From: Burkholderiales bacterium
Lineage (GTDB): Bacteria; Pseudomonadota; Gammaproteobacteria; Burkholderiales; SG8-39
Direction of reading: 5' to 3'
Length of the DNA stretch: 64,000 bases
Assembly (NCBI GenBank): GCA_020848075.1
Contig: JADLAV010000052.1
Span: 1-64,000, forward strand
Below are positions 9,801 through 18,241 of the stretch, piece after piece. The notes beneath the pieces are model-generated. The model was not told the origin of the DNA, searched no databases, and was given only the letters and a program-made list of their open reading frames with translations. Each line of letters begins with the position of its first letter. Position 1 is the first letter of the stretch. Made by a program: the position numbers and the translations under genes.

Positions 9801-10613
9801 GACCATACCCACCTCGCCCGCGCGCGCCAGGACGAGAAGATCCGCTACCGCGACATCCAGGCGCAGCCGCGCAAGATCATCTCCTCGCCCACCTGGTCAG
9901 GGATCGAGAGCGAGCACGTGAGCTACAACGCAGGCTGGACCAACGTCAACGAGCTGATCCCGTGGCGCACGCTCTCCGGCCGCCAGCAGTTCTACCAGGA
10001 CCACGCCTGGTTCCGCGACTTCGGCGAAGGGTTCGCGCTCTATCGCCCGCCGGTCGATACCCGGACGCTCGCGCCCATGGCCGGCAAGAAGCCGAACGGC
10101 CACCCCGAGATCGCGCTGAACTTCATCACCCCGCACCAGAAGTGGGGCATCCACAGCACCTACACCGATAACCTCATCATGCTCACGCTCTCGCGCGGCG
10201 GGCCGATCGTGTGGCTCTCGGAAGCGGACGCGCAGAAGGTCGGGATCGAGGACAACGACTGGATCGAGCTCTACAACATCAACGGCGCGCTGACCGCGCG
10301 CGCGGTGGTGAGCCAGCGGGTGCAGGAAGGCATGTGCATGATGTACCACGCGCAGGAGAAGATCGTGAACGTGCCCGGCTCTGAAATCACCGGCATGCGC
10401 GGCGGGATCCACAATTCGATGACCCGCATCGTGGTCAAGCCGACCCACATGGTGGGCGGCTATGCGCAGTTGAGCTGGGGCATCAATTACTATGGCCCGG
10501 TCGGCTCCAACCGCGACGAGTTCGTGCTGGTGCGCAAGCTGGCCAAGGTCGACTGGATGGACCGCGTGCAGCACGCCGCGCGCGAAGAAGAGCTGCACAC
10601 CAAGCTGGCCTGA
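6855..10613 (+). CDS. narG: Respiratory nitrate reductase alpha subunit
   Basis: Catalytic subunit of membrane-bound nitrate reductase, 1252 residues, reducing nitrate to nitrite on the cytoplasmic side with bis-MGD molybdenum. The FS0 [4Fe-4S] cluster ligands are visible as His50, Cys54, Cys58 and Cys93 (THGVNCTGGCSW and PRGCSRG). The Mo-ligand Asp region is present as WYNSSYLVAWGSN followed by TRTPDAHFF. The C-terminal molybdopterin-binding domain includes HSTYTDNLIMLTLSRGGP. Length matches E. coli NarG. No Tat signal is cleaved in this family. It is the first gene of narGHJI, nine bases before narH. Weak start context, but ATG 6855 gives the canonical N-terminus. Confidence 0.97.
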   Translation: MGQFLERLRYFKRPRTPFANGWGELRIEARQWEDGYRNRWSHDKVVRSTHGVNCTGGCSWRIHVKQGVVTWEMQQTDYPRTRPGMPNHEPRGCSRGASYSWYLYSANRLKYPMVRGRLLKRWRELRKSLQPVAAWAALMHDPQAKGYKATRGLGGFVRAKWDEALELTAAANVYTIKTYGPDRVVGFSPIPAMSMVSFASGARYLSLIGGSVLSFYDWYCDLPPSSPQTWGEQTDVPESADWYNSSYLVAWGSNVPQTRTPDAHFFVEARYNGTQIVAVTPDYSEVAKLSDLWLHPKQGTDAALAMAMGHVILKEFFLDRQVPYFQDYCRRYTDLPLLVRLRRDGARWIPDRYLRASDFADSLGTPGHADWKVVGVDRDGKPVAPRGSIGFRWPGKDDPDHGKWNLEPKTADGRDIELQLTQIDRRDEALDVAFPYFGGIANVHFAANDQQGDVLNRKVPARKLATKDGEAMVATAFDLLCAHYGLDRGLGGACAKGYGDNVPYTPAWQEAITGVPAAHAIGVARGFAHNAEKTRGRSMVIIGAGVNHWFHQDMNYRSIINFLMLCGTVGVSGGGWAHYVGQEKLRPQTGWTALTFALDWIRPPRQMAGTSFFYTHSDQWRYETLTVDALLSPLAEPSRYGRSLVDCDVRAQRMGWLPSAPQLDRNPLQIARDAAAAGMDPRDYVVRSLKSGDIRMSCEDPDNPVNFPRNLFVWRSNLLGSSGKGHEYFLKHFLGTRCGLQGKDLGEEGGAKPEEAEWRDPAPEGKLDLVVTLDFRMSTTALYSDVVLPTASWYEKNDLNTTDMHPFIHPLSAAVDPVFESRSDWEIFKAVAQKFSELTEGELGVEKDVVLTPIMHDTAGEIAQPFDVRDWKKGECELVPGVTAPNIVTVERDYPATYARYTSLGPLMDKLGNGGKGIAWNTEREVEGLAELNYTVADGPAKGRPRIVSDIDAAETIMYLAPETNGEVAVKAWAALSKITGRDHTHLARARQDEKIRYRDIQAQPRKIISSPTWSGIESEHVSYNAGWTNVNELIPWRTLSGRQQFYQDHAWFRDFGEGFALYRPPVDTRTLAPMAGKKPNGHPEIALNFITPHQKWGIHSTYTDNLIMLTLSRGGPIVWLSEADAQKVGIEDNDWIELYNINGALTARAVVSQRVQEGMCMMYHAQEKIVNVPGSEITGMRGGIHNSMTRIVVKPTHMVGGYAQLSWGINYYGPVGSNRDEFVLVRKLAKVDWMDRVQHAAREEELHTKLA

Positions 10614-10622
10614 GGAGCTCTG

Positions 10623-12164
10623 ATGAAAATCCGCGCGCAAATCGCGATGGTGCTGAACCTCGACAAGTGCATCGGCTGCCACACCTGCTCGGTGACCTGC
10701 AAGAACGTCTGGACCTCGCGCAAGGGCATGGAATACGCGTGGTTCAACAACGTCGAAACCAAGCCCGGCATCGGCTACCCCAAGGATTGGGAAAGCCAGG
10801 AACGCTGGAACGGCGGCTGGAAGCGCAATCCGGACGGCAAGCTCGCGCCCAAGCAGGGCGGGCGCTGGGGCGTGCTCGCGCGAATCTTCGCCAACCCCAA
10901 CCTGCCCGAGATCGAGGACTACTACGAGCCCTTCACCTTCGACTACGAGAACCTGCAGACCGCGCCGGAACTGCCGACCGCGCCGGTCGCGCGCCCGATC
11001 TCGCTCGTGTCGGGCCGCACCATGGACAAGATCGAATGGGGTCCGAACTGGGAGGAGATCCTGGGCGGCGAGTTCGCCAAGCGCAGCAAGGACTACAACT
11101 TCGAGGCGATCCAGAAGGACATCTACGGCCAGTTCGAGAACACCTTCATGATGTACCTGCCGAGGCTGTGCGAGCACTGCCTCAACCCGACCTGCGTGGC
11201 GTCGTGCCCGTCCGGATCGATCTACAAGCGGGAGGAGGACGGCATCGTCCTGATCGACCAGGACAAGTGCCGCGGGTGGCGCATGTGTGTGTCCGGCTGC
11301 CCGTACAAGAAGATCTACTACAACTGGGTGAGCGGCAAGGCCGAGAAGTGCATCTTCTGCTATCCGCGCATCGAGGCCGGCCTGTCGACCGTGTGCTCGG
11401 AGACCTGCGTCGGGCGCATCCGCTACCTCGGCGTGGTGCTGTACGACGCCGACCGCATCGAAGAAGCGGCGAGCACCGAGAACCCGCACGACTTGTACCA
11501 GAGGCAGCTCGACATCTTCCTCGACCCGTCCGACCCCGAAATCCAGCGCCAGGCCGCGACGGATGGCGTGTCCGCGGAGTGGATCGAAGCCGCGCAGCGC
11601 TCGCCCGCGTACAAGATGGCGGTCGAATGGAAGATCGCATTCCCGCTGCACCCGGAATACCGGACCCTGCCGATGGTGTGGTACGTGCCGCCGCTCTCGC
11701 CGATCAGCGCGCACGCCAGCGCAGGCCGCATCGAAAGCGCCGGGAACGGCCTGCCGGACGTCGCGTCGCTGCGCATCCCGGTGCGCTACCTTGCAAATCT
11801 GTTGACGGCCGGCTACGAGCCACCCATCGTCAGCGCGCTCGAACGGATGCTGGCGATGCGCGCGTGGTTTCGCGGCAAACAGCTCGGCGAAGCCCAGGAT
11901 CCGGCGCTGCTCTCCAGCGTGGGTCTGGACGAGGCCACCGCCGGCGAGATGCACCGCTATCTCGCGATTGCCAACTACGAGGACCGCTTCGTGATCCCCA
12001 CCGCCCACCGCGAGAAAGCGCACAACGCCTACATGATCCGCGGCGGCGGCGGCTTCACCTTCGGCAACGGTTGCGACGGCATCGACGCCAAGGCGGGCCT
12101 CTTCGGCGGCAAGATGGGACGGCGCAAGGTGATTCCGATCCGCGCACTCGACGAGGCCGAGTAG
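10623..12164 (+). CDS. narH: Respiratory nitrate reductase beta subunit
   Basis: Electron-transfer subunit, 513 residues, carrying three [4Fe-4S] and one [3Fe-4S] clusters between the NarI haems and NarG. Four Cys groups are visible. Cys16, 19, 22 and 26 form the first (CIGCHTCSVTC). CEHCLNPTCVASC is the second. CRGWRMCVSGCPYKK is the third, with Trp in place of the second Cys, diagnostic of the 3Fe cluster in NarH. The fourth group is CIFCYPRIEAG...CSETCVGR. The length and the insertion between residues 30 and 170 match the family. It follows narG closely and precedes narJ by six bases. Confidence 0.97.
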   Translation: MKIRAQIAMVLNLDKCIGCHTCSVTCKNVWTSRKGMEYAWFNNVETKPGIGYPKDWESQERWNGGWKRNPDGKLAPKQGGRWGVLARIFANPNLPEIEDYYEPFTFDYENLQTAPELPTAPVARPISLVSGRTMDKIEWGPNWEEILGGEFAKRSKDYNFEAIQKDIYGQFENTFMMYLPRLCEHCLNPTCVASCPSGSIYKREEDGIVLIDQDKCRGWRMCVSGCPYKKIYYNWVSGKAEKCIFCYPRIEAGLSTVCSETCVGRIRYLGVVLYDADRIEEAASTENPHDLYQRQLDIFLDPSDPEIQRQAATDGVSAEWIEAAQRSPAYKMAVEWKIAFPLHPEYRTLPMVWYVPPLSPISAHASAGRIESAGNGLPDVASLRIPVRYLANLLTAGYEPPIVSALERMLAMRAWFRGKQLGEAQDPALLSSVGLDEATAGEMHRYLAIANYEDRFVIPTAHREKAHNAYMIRGGGGFTFGNGCDGIDAKAGLFGGKMGRRKVIPIRALDEAE

Positions 12165-12170
12165 CCCGAC

Positions 12171-12812
12171 ATGATCGGCGATCCCGCCCGGCTGCTGCGC
12201 GCCCTGTCCGCCCTGCTCGGCTACCCCGATGCCGAGTTGCGCGCCGCGCTGCCGGAGATCGCCGACGCGATCCGCGACACGCGCGCGATCGACCGGGAGC
12301 CGCGTGACGACCTGATCGCGCTGGCCGTGGAAATCGCGGGCAGCGACGAGCTCGAAGCGGAAGGGCGCTACGTCGACCTGTTCGACCGCGGCCGGCACAC
12401 TTCGCTCAACCTGTTCGAGCACGTCCACGGCGACGGCCGCGAGCGCGGCCCGGCAATGCTGGAATTGCGCCAGCGGTACCTCGATGCCGGCATGGAACCA
12501 ATAGGCGACGAGCTGCCCGACCATCTGCCGCTACTGCTCGAATACCTGAGTTGCCGCGACATGGCCGAGACCCGCGACACCATCGGCGAGGTGGCGCACA
12601 TCCTGCGAAATCTGGGCAATGTCCTGCTGCAACGCGAAAGCCGCTACGCAGCCGTGATGGCGGCCCTGCTCGCCATCGGGAACGAAGAAGGTCTCGACCC
12701 GAACGCGGCGCCCGCGCCGTCCGAAGACATCGACCGCGCGTGGGAAGAAAGACCAGCCTTCTCGCCGCCCGACCCGGATCCTGCCGTGGCGCCGAGACTG
12801 CACACCCCCTGA
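12171..12812 (+). CDS. narJ: Nitrate reductase molybdenum cofactor assembly chaperone
   Basis: A 213-residue all-helical cytoplasmic chaperone of the TorD/NarJ family. It binds the NarG N-terminus and assists cofactor insertion before membrane docking. It starts with the typical LLRALSALLGYPDAEL and contains EHVHGDGRERGPAMLEL and ELPDHLPLLLEYLS, the conserved NarJ core. The C-terminus is variable and Pro-rich. Position third in narGHJI and 30 bases before narI confirm the assignment. Confidence 0.95.
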   Translation: MIGDPARLLRALSALLGYPDAELRAALPEIADAIRDTRAIDREPRDDLIALAVEIAGSDELEAEGRYVDLFDRGRHTSLNLFEHVHGDGRERGPAMLELRQRYLDAGMEPIGDELPDHLPLLLEYLSCRDMAETRDTIGEVAHILRNLGNVLLQRESRYAAVMAALLAIGNEEGLDPNAAPAPSEDIDRAWEERPAFSPPDPDPAVAPRLHTP

Positions 12813-12842
12813 CATGCTTCATCCTCCCGCCGGAGATGCACG

Positions 12843-13556
12843 ATGACTCTGCCCGCACCGCTCCACGAGTTCCTGTTCGGCATCTACCCTTACATCTGCC
12901 TCGCCGTGCTCTTCCTCGGCAGCCTGATCCGCTTCGACCGCGAGCCGTACTCGTGGAAGAGCGACTCCTCGCAGATGCTGCGCCTGGCCGAGCTCGAATT
13001 CGGCTCCAACCTCTTCCACTACGGCGTCCTCGTGGTGATCCTGGGCCACTTCATCGGCTTCCTGACGCCGGAGCCGCTGGTGCTGTGGCTGATGAGCCCG
13101 ACCCAGCACCAGTTGCTCGCAATGGTGGTCGGTGGCATCGCCGGCCTCATCGCGCTCATCGGGGCGAGCGTGCTGGTCCACCGCCGCCTCGCCTACCGTC
13201 GCATCCGCGCCAACAGCCGCAGATGGGACATCGCGATCATCGTCATGTTGTGGCTCCAGCTCGCGCTGGGCGTCGCGACCGTGCCGCTATCCGCGCAACA
13301 CATGGACGGCGCCATGTTCGACCGGCTGGTCGCTTACGTGCAGGGCGTCGTGCTGTTCCGTGGCGACAACGCGGTGCTGGTGCAGGGCACGCCGTGGGTG
13401 TACCAGGCCCACATCCTGCTCGGCTTCACGATCTTCCTGGTCTCACCCTTCACCCGCATGGTGCACATCTGGAGCGGCGTCGGCTCGCTCGCCTACCTCG
13501 TCCGCCCCTACCAGCTGGTCCGCAAGGACACCCGCTCGGCAAACCCGATGCAATGA
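12843..13556 (+). CDS. narI: Respiratory nitrate reductase gamma subunit (cytochrome b)
   Basis: Membrane anchor, 237 residues, which oxidises quinol and passes electrons through two b haems to NarH. Five transmembrane helices are evident. Haem-ligand histidines are expected in FHYGVLVVILGHFIGF (helix 2) and in the later helix QAHILLGFTIFLVSPFTRMVH. The N-terminal LFGIYPYICLAVLFLGSLIRFD helix is typical. It is the last gene of the operon. The following 48 bases separate it from the convergent narL-like gene, with no clear intrinsic terminator. Confidence 0.95.
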   Translation: MTLPAPLHEFLFGIYPYICLAVLFLGSLIRFDREPYSWKSDSSQMLRLAELEFGSNLFHYGVLVVILGHFIGFLTPEPLVLWLMSPTQHQLLAMVVGGIAGLIALIGASVLVHRRLAYRRIRANSRRWDIAIIVMLWLQLALGVATVPLSAQHMDGAMFDRLVAYVQGVVLFRGDNAVLVQGTPWVYQAHILLGFTIFLVSPFTRMVHIWSGVGSLAYLVRPYQLVRKDTRSANPMQ

Positions 13557-13604
13557 GCGCCAACGGCGCCGATCCATGGTGCTCGACCCGGCGGGTCGTC
13601 GCGC

Positions 13605-14351
13605 TCAGCCGCGCCGTTCGACGGCGCGCACGGCGAGCTCGGTGCGGCTGCGCGCGTGCAGCTTCTCCATGATGCGGCTGACGTAGTTCTTCACTGTGCC
13701 CTCGGCCAGGAACACCTTGGCGCCGATCTGCTTGTTGCTCATGCCTTCGGCAATCAGCTGCAGGATGCGCTCCTCCTTGCCGGTGAGCGGTTCCTGCAGC
13801 GCATCGGGCGACGCGGGCACGGGACGGCTCGAGGTTTCGGACGCTGCCGCCACGGGTTCGGTCGACGCCGGCGACGGCGGCGCCGCCGATGCGGGCGCTG
13901 CGGCGTCGAAGCGTCGGAACTGCTCCATCACCTTGCGCGCGACCGACGGCGACAAACGCGATTCTCCGCGCCGCACGGCGCGGATGGTGTCCAGCACCTC
14001 GCTCTCCGCCGCGTCCTTGAGCAGGTAGGCGCGCGCGCCAGCCCGGATGGCCTCGAACACGAGCTCGTCGTGGTCGTAGGTGGTGAGCACGACGATGCCC
14101 ACCGATGGCAGCTTGGCCGTGATCTCGCGCGTGGCCACCACGCCGCTCGCGCGCGGCATCTGCAGGTCCATGACGATCACGTCCGGGCGCAGCGCGAGCG
14201 CCTGCTCGATGGCGTCGGCGCCGTCCACCGCCTGCCCGACGACCTCGATGTCGTCCTCGACGCCCAGCGTCATGGCGAGCGCGCGCCGGATCAGCGGCTG
14301 GTCGTCCGCGATCAGAAGTCGCAGCTTGCGCCGGGCCTCGTGCCCGCTCAT
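13605..14351 (-). CDS. NarL/FixJ-type response regulator
   Basis: Two-component regulator, 248 residues. The receiver domain (about 10-125) has DD at 16-17, the phospho-acceptor Asp62 in VIVMDLQMPRASG, the switch Thr/Ser region VVLTTYDHDE and Lys in AYLLKDA. A long Ala/Pro/Ser linker (about 150-185) leads to a LuxR/GerE helix-turn-helix, LTGKEERILQLIAEGMSNKQ then AEGTVKNYVSRIMEKL. Its start overlaps the stop of a small upstream gene (ATGA), and a sensor kinase is divergently encoded. Given the adjacent narGHJI, control of nitrate respiration is likely but inferred. Confidence 0.88.
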   Translation of the reverse strand: MSGHEARRKLRLLIADDQPLIRRALAMTLGVEDDIEVVGQAVDGADAIEQALALRPDVIVMDLQMPRASGVVATREITAKLPSVGIVVLTTYDHDELVFEAIRAGARAYLLKDAAESEVLDTIRAVRRGESRLSPSVARKVMEQFRRFDAAAPASAAPPSPASTEPVAAASETSSRPVPASPDALQEPLTGKEERILQLIAEGMSNKQIGAKVFLAEGTVKNYVSRIMEKLHARSRTELAVRAVERRG

Positions 14352-14536
14352 GTCACTTCTTCGTCGGCGGCTTCGCTGCCTGGCATGCGCTTGCCCAAGC
14401 GCTCATGCAGTTCTCCGACCAGCGCGGATGGCAGCCGTGCGGTGAAGAAGCGCAGCATCGCTGCCACCGCGAGGGCAGCCTGTTCGGGCGTCAGCCCGGC
14501 CGTGCGGCCAACCGCGAGAATCAGCTCTTCCAGCAT
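14348..14536 (-). CDS. Small helical protein (DUF2267/DUF2780-like)
   Basis: A 62-residue protein that appears to be two short helices, with the pattern GLTPEQAALAVAAMLRFFTARLP followed by ALVGELHERLGKRMPG. From memory, similar patterns recur in small DUF2267- and DUF2780-like bacterial proteins. It is translationally coupled to the response regulator through an ATGA overlap at 14348-14351, so it is probably the first gene of that operon. No function is known. It could modulate the two-component system, but nothing in the sequence proves it. Confidence 0.6.
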   Translation of the reverse strand: MLEELILAVGRTAGLTPEQAALAVAAMLRFFTARLPSALVGELHERLGKRMPGSEAADEEVT

Positions 14537-14549
14537 GGCAAAATGACTC

Positions 14550-14561
14550 GTCAGACCTGAC
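14550..14561. promoter_or_regulatory. Inverted repeat in divergent promoter of the two-component system
   Basis: A perfect GTCAG-AC-CTGAC palindrome lies in the 52-base gap between the small-protein/response-regulator operon and the sensor kinase gene. A further CGTCAG copy lies at about 14573. Placement in the shared promoter suggests an operator, possibly autoregulatory. It does not match the known NarL heptamer. Confidence 0.4.
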
Positions 14562-14588
14562 TATAGCCGACGCGTCAGCGCGCGCACA

Positions 14589-16442
14589 GTGACGATCGAC
14601 ACCGTGAAGTCACGTTCTGCAGGGTCTCAGCAAGCCCGCGGGCCGGACGCCCAATCCAGATCATCGACCCTGCTCGCGCGGCTGGATCCGAGGCGGCACC
14701 TCGCCGCGGCGATCGGCTGGACGATCCTGGCCGTGGTGCCGCTGGCGTCGCTCGTCGCCGGCCATCTCGCCGCAGCGGGTGCCGAGCGCGCGACACGGCA
14801 GGACACCGAACAGCTCATGCTGCAGTACACGACGCAGGTGCAGCACGGCCTGGCCATGAATCTGCAGATCCGGTTGTCGATCGTGGAAACCACCGCGGAT
14901 CAGATCGCCGCCTCCGGCGACCGCAGCCCGGATGCACTGCGTCGTCACCTCGACGCCGTGCGGGCCCAGTTTCCCGAGTTCGCCTGGGTCGGCGTCGCCG
15001 ACGCCGGCGGCAAGGTCGTCGCCGCCACTGGAGGCATTGCGCAGGGCGAGAGCGTCGCGCAGCGGCTATGGTTCGCTGCGGCGCACTCGGGTCCATTCCT
15101 CGGCGACATCCACCCGGCGGTGCTGCTGGCGGAGCATGTGGCGCGCGTCCCGGATGGTCAGCCCGTGCGCTTCCTCAACGCCGCGGCGCCGATCCGCCAG
15201 CCCGACGGCGCCGTCGCGGGCGTGGTGGGCGCGTACCTGTCCGGGGACTGGATCGAGCGGCTGCAGCGCAGTCTGCTGATCTCGCTGGACACGACGCGGC
15301 CGCTCGAGGTGCTGCTGCTGCGTCGCGACGGCACCGTGATCGCAGGTCCGCCGGGCTGGCTCGGCCGGGCGGTGGACGCCGACGACGACCTGACGGAAGC
15401 CGGCCGCTACATCGTCGGCCGGCACGACGCCGCTGACGTGGCGGACGATGGCCTCGGTTGGTCCGTCGCCGTGCGCCAGCGTACCGAGACCGCGCTCCAA
15501 CACGTCGAGCGCCTGCGGCGCACGGTGCTGCTGACCGTGCTGGTTGCGGGAATCCTGGCCGCGCTGGCGGCCCTGCTGCTGACGCACTGGCTCACGCGCC
15601 GACTGGACGCTCTGGCCGCCCAGGCACAGGCCATGCGACAGGGCCTGCGCAGCGACCTCGAAGCGCCGCCGGGCAACGACGAGGTGAGCCGCATCGGTGC
15701 GGCGATGGCGGCGCTGGTCGCGCAGCTGCAGCGCGAAAAGGCGGCGCTCGCCACGCTGAACGCCGAGCTCGACGCGCGTGTGGCCGCGCGCACCGCCCGC
15801 ATCGAGCGCATGTCGGACGAGGCCAAGCACGCCGCGGTCACGCGCGAGCGGCTGCGCCTCGCGCGCGACCTGCACGACACGCTGGCGCACTCGCTGATGG
15901 CTCTGCTGCAACAGATCCGACTCGTGCGCAAGCTTCGGGACCAGATGGCGCCCAAGGAGCTGGCCGCCGAGCTGGGGCGCGCGGAAGACGCCGCCGCCGC
16001 CGGCTTGGCCAGGGCGCGCGCCGCGATCACGCAGATGCGCCACGGCACGGTGCGGGAGAGCGGCCTCGCCGCGGCGCTGCGCGACCTGCTGGCGCGTTTC
16101 GGCGAACGCACTGGATTGCGGGCATCGCTCGCCGCCGAGGGGCCGGCGGCCGACCTGGCCGACGAGCGGTCCGAGACGCTGTACCGCATCGTCGAAGAAT
16201 CGCTGCGCAACGTCGAGCGCCACGCCCGGGCTAGTGCCGTCACGGTGACGATCGGTGCCGCCGGTTCGCGCGCGGTGCTCACGGTGTGCGACGACGGCGT
16301 CGGCTTCGATCCCGAGGCGCCGTGCGCCGGTCACTACGGGATGCTGGGCATGCGGGAGCAGGCCGCGCTGATCGACGCCACCCTGAGCGTCAGCAGCCGG
16401 CCCGGCGCCGGCACGCAGATCCGGCTCGAATTCGAACCCTGA
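14589..16442 (+). CDS. Sensor histidine kinase, dCache-type (NarX/UhpB-like output)
   Basis: Membrane sensor kinase, 617 residues, starting at GTG 14589. TM1 lies at about residues 41-65 and a double-Cache-like periplasmic region at about 70-300. TM2 is at about 311-333, with HAMP and a coiled-coil linker to about 410. The HisKA_3 box holds the phospho-acceptor His429 (RDLHDTLAHS), and the HATPase domain shows LYRIVEESLRNVERHA, VCDDGVGF and GMLGMREQA. HisKA_3 kinases partner NarL-type regulators such as the one divergently encoded. The periplasmic domain does not resemble the NarX P-box nitrate sensor as far as I can see. The ligand may therefore not be nitrate despite the narGHJI neighbourhood. 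Confidence 0.9.
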   Translation: MTIDTVKSRSAGSQQARGPDAQSRSSTLLARLDPRRHLAAAIGWTILAVVPLASLVAGHLAAAGAERATRQDTEQLMLQYTTQVQHGLAMNLQIRLSIVETTADQIAASGDRSPDALRRHLDAVRAQFPEFAWVGVADAGGKVVAATGGIAQGESVAQRLWFAAAHSGPFLGDIHPAVLLAEHVARVPDGQPVRFLNAAAPIRQPDGAVAGVVGAYLSGDWIERLQRSLLISLDTTRPLEVLLLRRDGTVIAGPPGWLGRAVDADDDLTEAGRYIVGRHDAADVADDGLGWSVAVRQRTETALQHVERLRRTVLLTVLVAGILAALAALLLTHWLTRRLDALAAQAQAMRQGLRSDLEAPPGNDEVSRIGAAMAALVAQLQREKAALATLNAELDARVAARTARIERMSDEAKHAAVTRERLRLARDLHDTLAHSLMALLQQIRLVRKLRDQMAPKELAAELGRAEDAAAAGLARARAAITQMRHGTVRESGLAAALRDLLARFGERTGLRASLAAEGPAADLADERSETLYRIVEESLRNVERHARASAVTVTIGAAGSRAVLTVCDDGVGFDPEAPCAGHYGMLGMREQAALIDATLSVSSRPGAGTQIRLEFEP

Positions 16443-16920
16443 GCGCGATTCGCGGCGCCCGCTCGGGCTAAGACCTGCCGTGGCGCTTGCCGCGCCGGTC
16501 GCCGTGGGAGCGCGCGTCGACCACGACATCGATCGTGACGAAGATTTGCGCACTCGGTGACGGCTGGCACTGCCGCCAGCCCGGACCGATCCTTTCAGTG
16601 CTCGCGCAGGGCGGCAAGCTCATCAGCGGAAACCAGATTCACGGTTGGCACGCCGCGCCGTGACGCCGGGCGGGCAGGTGGCGCAACTGCGCGAACCCAT
16701 GACCTGCGCGTGACGACCGGCATGCCGACGTGATGACGACACGCACTGGGCCCGCGGTCGCCTGCTTCTTACAGTACCGGCATGGAGAGCAGGCGCTGCC
16801 GACCCTCGCACCGGACCAACGAGTACGTCAGGGAGCGCCGGGATCGCAGTGGCGACGCGGTAGCGTCAGGCGCAGTGAATCCGGCTCGGAACGAAGGTCC
16901 TCAATCTCAGGGAGGGTGTC
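16443..16920. other. Gene-poor stretch between sensor kinase and SQR-like gene
   Basis: In this 478-base stretch both strands contain only short, compositionally unremarkable open frames. No RNA gene, repeat or T-run terminator was recognised. The last bases carry a strong ribosome-binding site (AGGGAGGG, about 16910-16917) serving the ATG at 16921. It probably contains the promoter of the following operon, but no clear -35/-10 pair stands out. Confidence 0.5.
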
Positions 16921-18234
16921 ATGGCAGTGGGCAACTCGCAGCCGCATGTCGTCGTGCTCGGTGGCAATTTCGCGGGGCTTGGTTCTGCGCAGAAGGTGCG
17001 CGAATACGCGGGCGGCGGCGTGAGGATCACCGTCATCGACCGTAAGGACTACCTGCTGTTCGTCCCAAACATACCGGCGGACATCTTCGAGGACAAGGAC
17101 CCCGCGCTCAGACAGCGGATGGACCTGCGGCCCACGCTCGCCGCCGATGACATTGAATTCATCCAGGGCGAGGTGGTGGCGCTCGATCCGGATGCCCGGA
17201 CGGTGGACTTCATCCCCAATGAAAGGCCGGGCGGCGAGAGACAGAGGATCTCGTACGACTATCTGGTGGTGACCCTCGGCAACCGGCTCGCCTTCGATCG
17301 CATCGAGGGGTTCGACCGGTATGGCAGCACGGTCGCGGACCTCTATCACGGCAACAAGCTGCGCAGGTATCTGCACGAAGGCGGTTATCGCGGCGGCCCC
17401 ATCGCGATCGGCTCTGCCCGCTTCAACCAGGGGGATGGCGCCGTCGGACTGCAGCCGTATCCGGGCGGGAAGATTCCCGGCGCAGTGGCGGCCTGCGAAG
17501 GCCCGCCCGTCGAAGTGATGCTGTCGATGGCCACCTGGCTCGGCAAGCGCAAGCTCGGTGGGCCCGAGAAGATCACCGTCTTCACGCCGGCGGCGATGAT
17601 CGCCGAGGATGCCGGCGAGACCGTGGTCAACAAGCTGCTCGGGATCGCCTCCGGGATGGGCTTCCATTACGTGAACAACGGCCAGGATATCCGCCGCATC
17701 ACGAAAGAGGGCGTCGAACTGGCGAGCGGGAAAACGATCGAAGCCGAGGTCAAGATCGTGTTTCCGGACTGGGTGCCGCACGACTTCCTGAAGGGCCTGC
17801 CCATTTCCGACAGCCGCGGCTTCGTCAAGACGAGCCTGCTGATGCGCAACGACAAGTATCCGAATGTCTTCGCGGCCGGCGATGCCGCCGCAGTGACGAT
17901 GCCCAAGCTCGGAGCCATCGGCCACCAGGAGTGCGAGATCGTCGGACGGCAGATCGCGAAGGACCTCGGCAAGATGAGCGCCGCCGACGCCGACAAGCCG
18001 CTGCAACCGATCGTCTATTGCATCGGCGACATGGGCGACGGCAAGGCCTTCTACATCCGCTCCAACACCTGGTACGGCGGCGACACGGCCGTGCTGACGA
18101 TGGGACGGATGCCGTACTTCCTGAAGATGCGTTACCGCGACCTCTTCTTCAGCCTGCACGGCAAGGTGCCGGGCTGGGGGCTAGGCCTGGCAGAACTGCT
18201 CGCCGAAGACCACAGGCCGTCGTCGCGGGCGTGA
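16921..18234 (+). CDS. Sulfide:quinone oxidoreductase-like FAD flavoprotein
   Basis: A 437-residue two-dinucleotide-binding-domain flavoprotein. The N-terminal FAD motif is VVVLGGNFAGLGSAQ and the second FAD site is FAAGDAAAVTMPKLG. Cys192 (AACEGPPVE) and Cys367 (VYCIGDMGDG) align by context with the two redox-active cysteines of sulfide:quinone reductase that carry the polysulfide bridge. The third SQR cysteine, which bonds the flavin in some enzymes, is not apparent at its expected place near residue 140. A C-terminal amphipathic region (PYFLKMRYRDLFFSLHGK) could attach to the membrane. Type-II NADH dehydrogenase is the main alternative. A good RBS precedes the ATG. Confidence 0.75.
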   Translation: MAVGNSQPHVVVLGGNFAGLGSAQKVREYAGGGVRITVIDRKDYLLFVPNIPADIFEDKDPALRQRMDLRPTLAADDIEFIQGEVVALDPDARTVDFIPNERPGGERQRISYDYLVVTLGNRLAFDRIEGFDRYGSTVADLYHGNKLRRYLHEGGYRGGPIAIGSARFNQGDGAVGLQPYPGGKIPGAVAACEGPPVEVMLSMATWLGKRKLGGPEKITVFTPAAMIAEDAGETVVNKLLGIASGMGFHYVNNGQDIRRITKEGVELASGKTIEAEVKIVFPDWVPHDFLKGLPISDSRGFVKTSLLMRNDKYPNVFAAGDAAAVTMPKLGAIGHQECEIVGRQIAKDLGKMSAADADKPLQPIVYCIGDMGDGKAFYIRSNTWYGGDTAVLTMGRMPYFLKMRYRDLFFSLHGKVPGWGLGLAELLAEDHRPSSRA

Positions 18235-18241
18235 ATCCGCG

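Noticed and set aside
6492-9812. A 1106-codon open frame on the minus strand opposite narG
   Set aside because: Composition is Arg/His/Ala-rich with no motif, and the plus strand encodes unmistakable NarG. It is a GC-rich antisense shadow.
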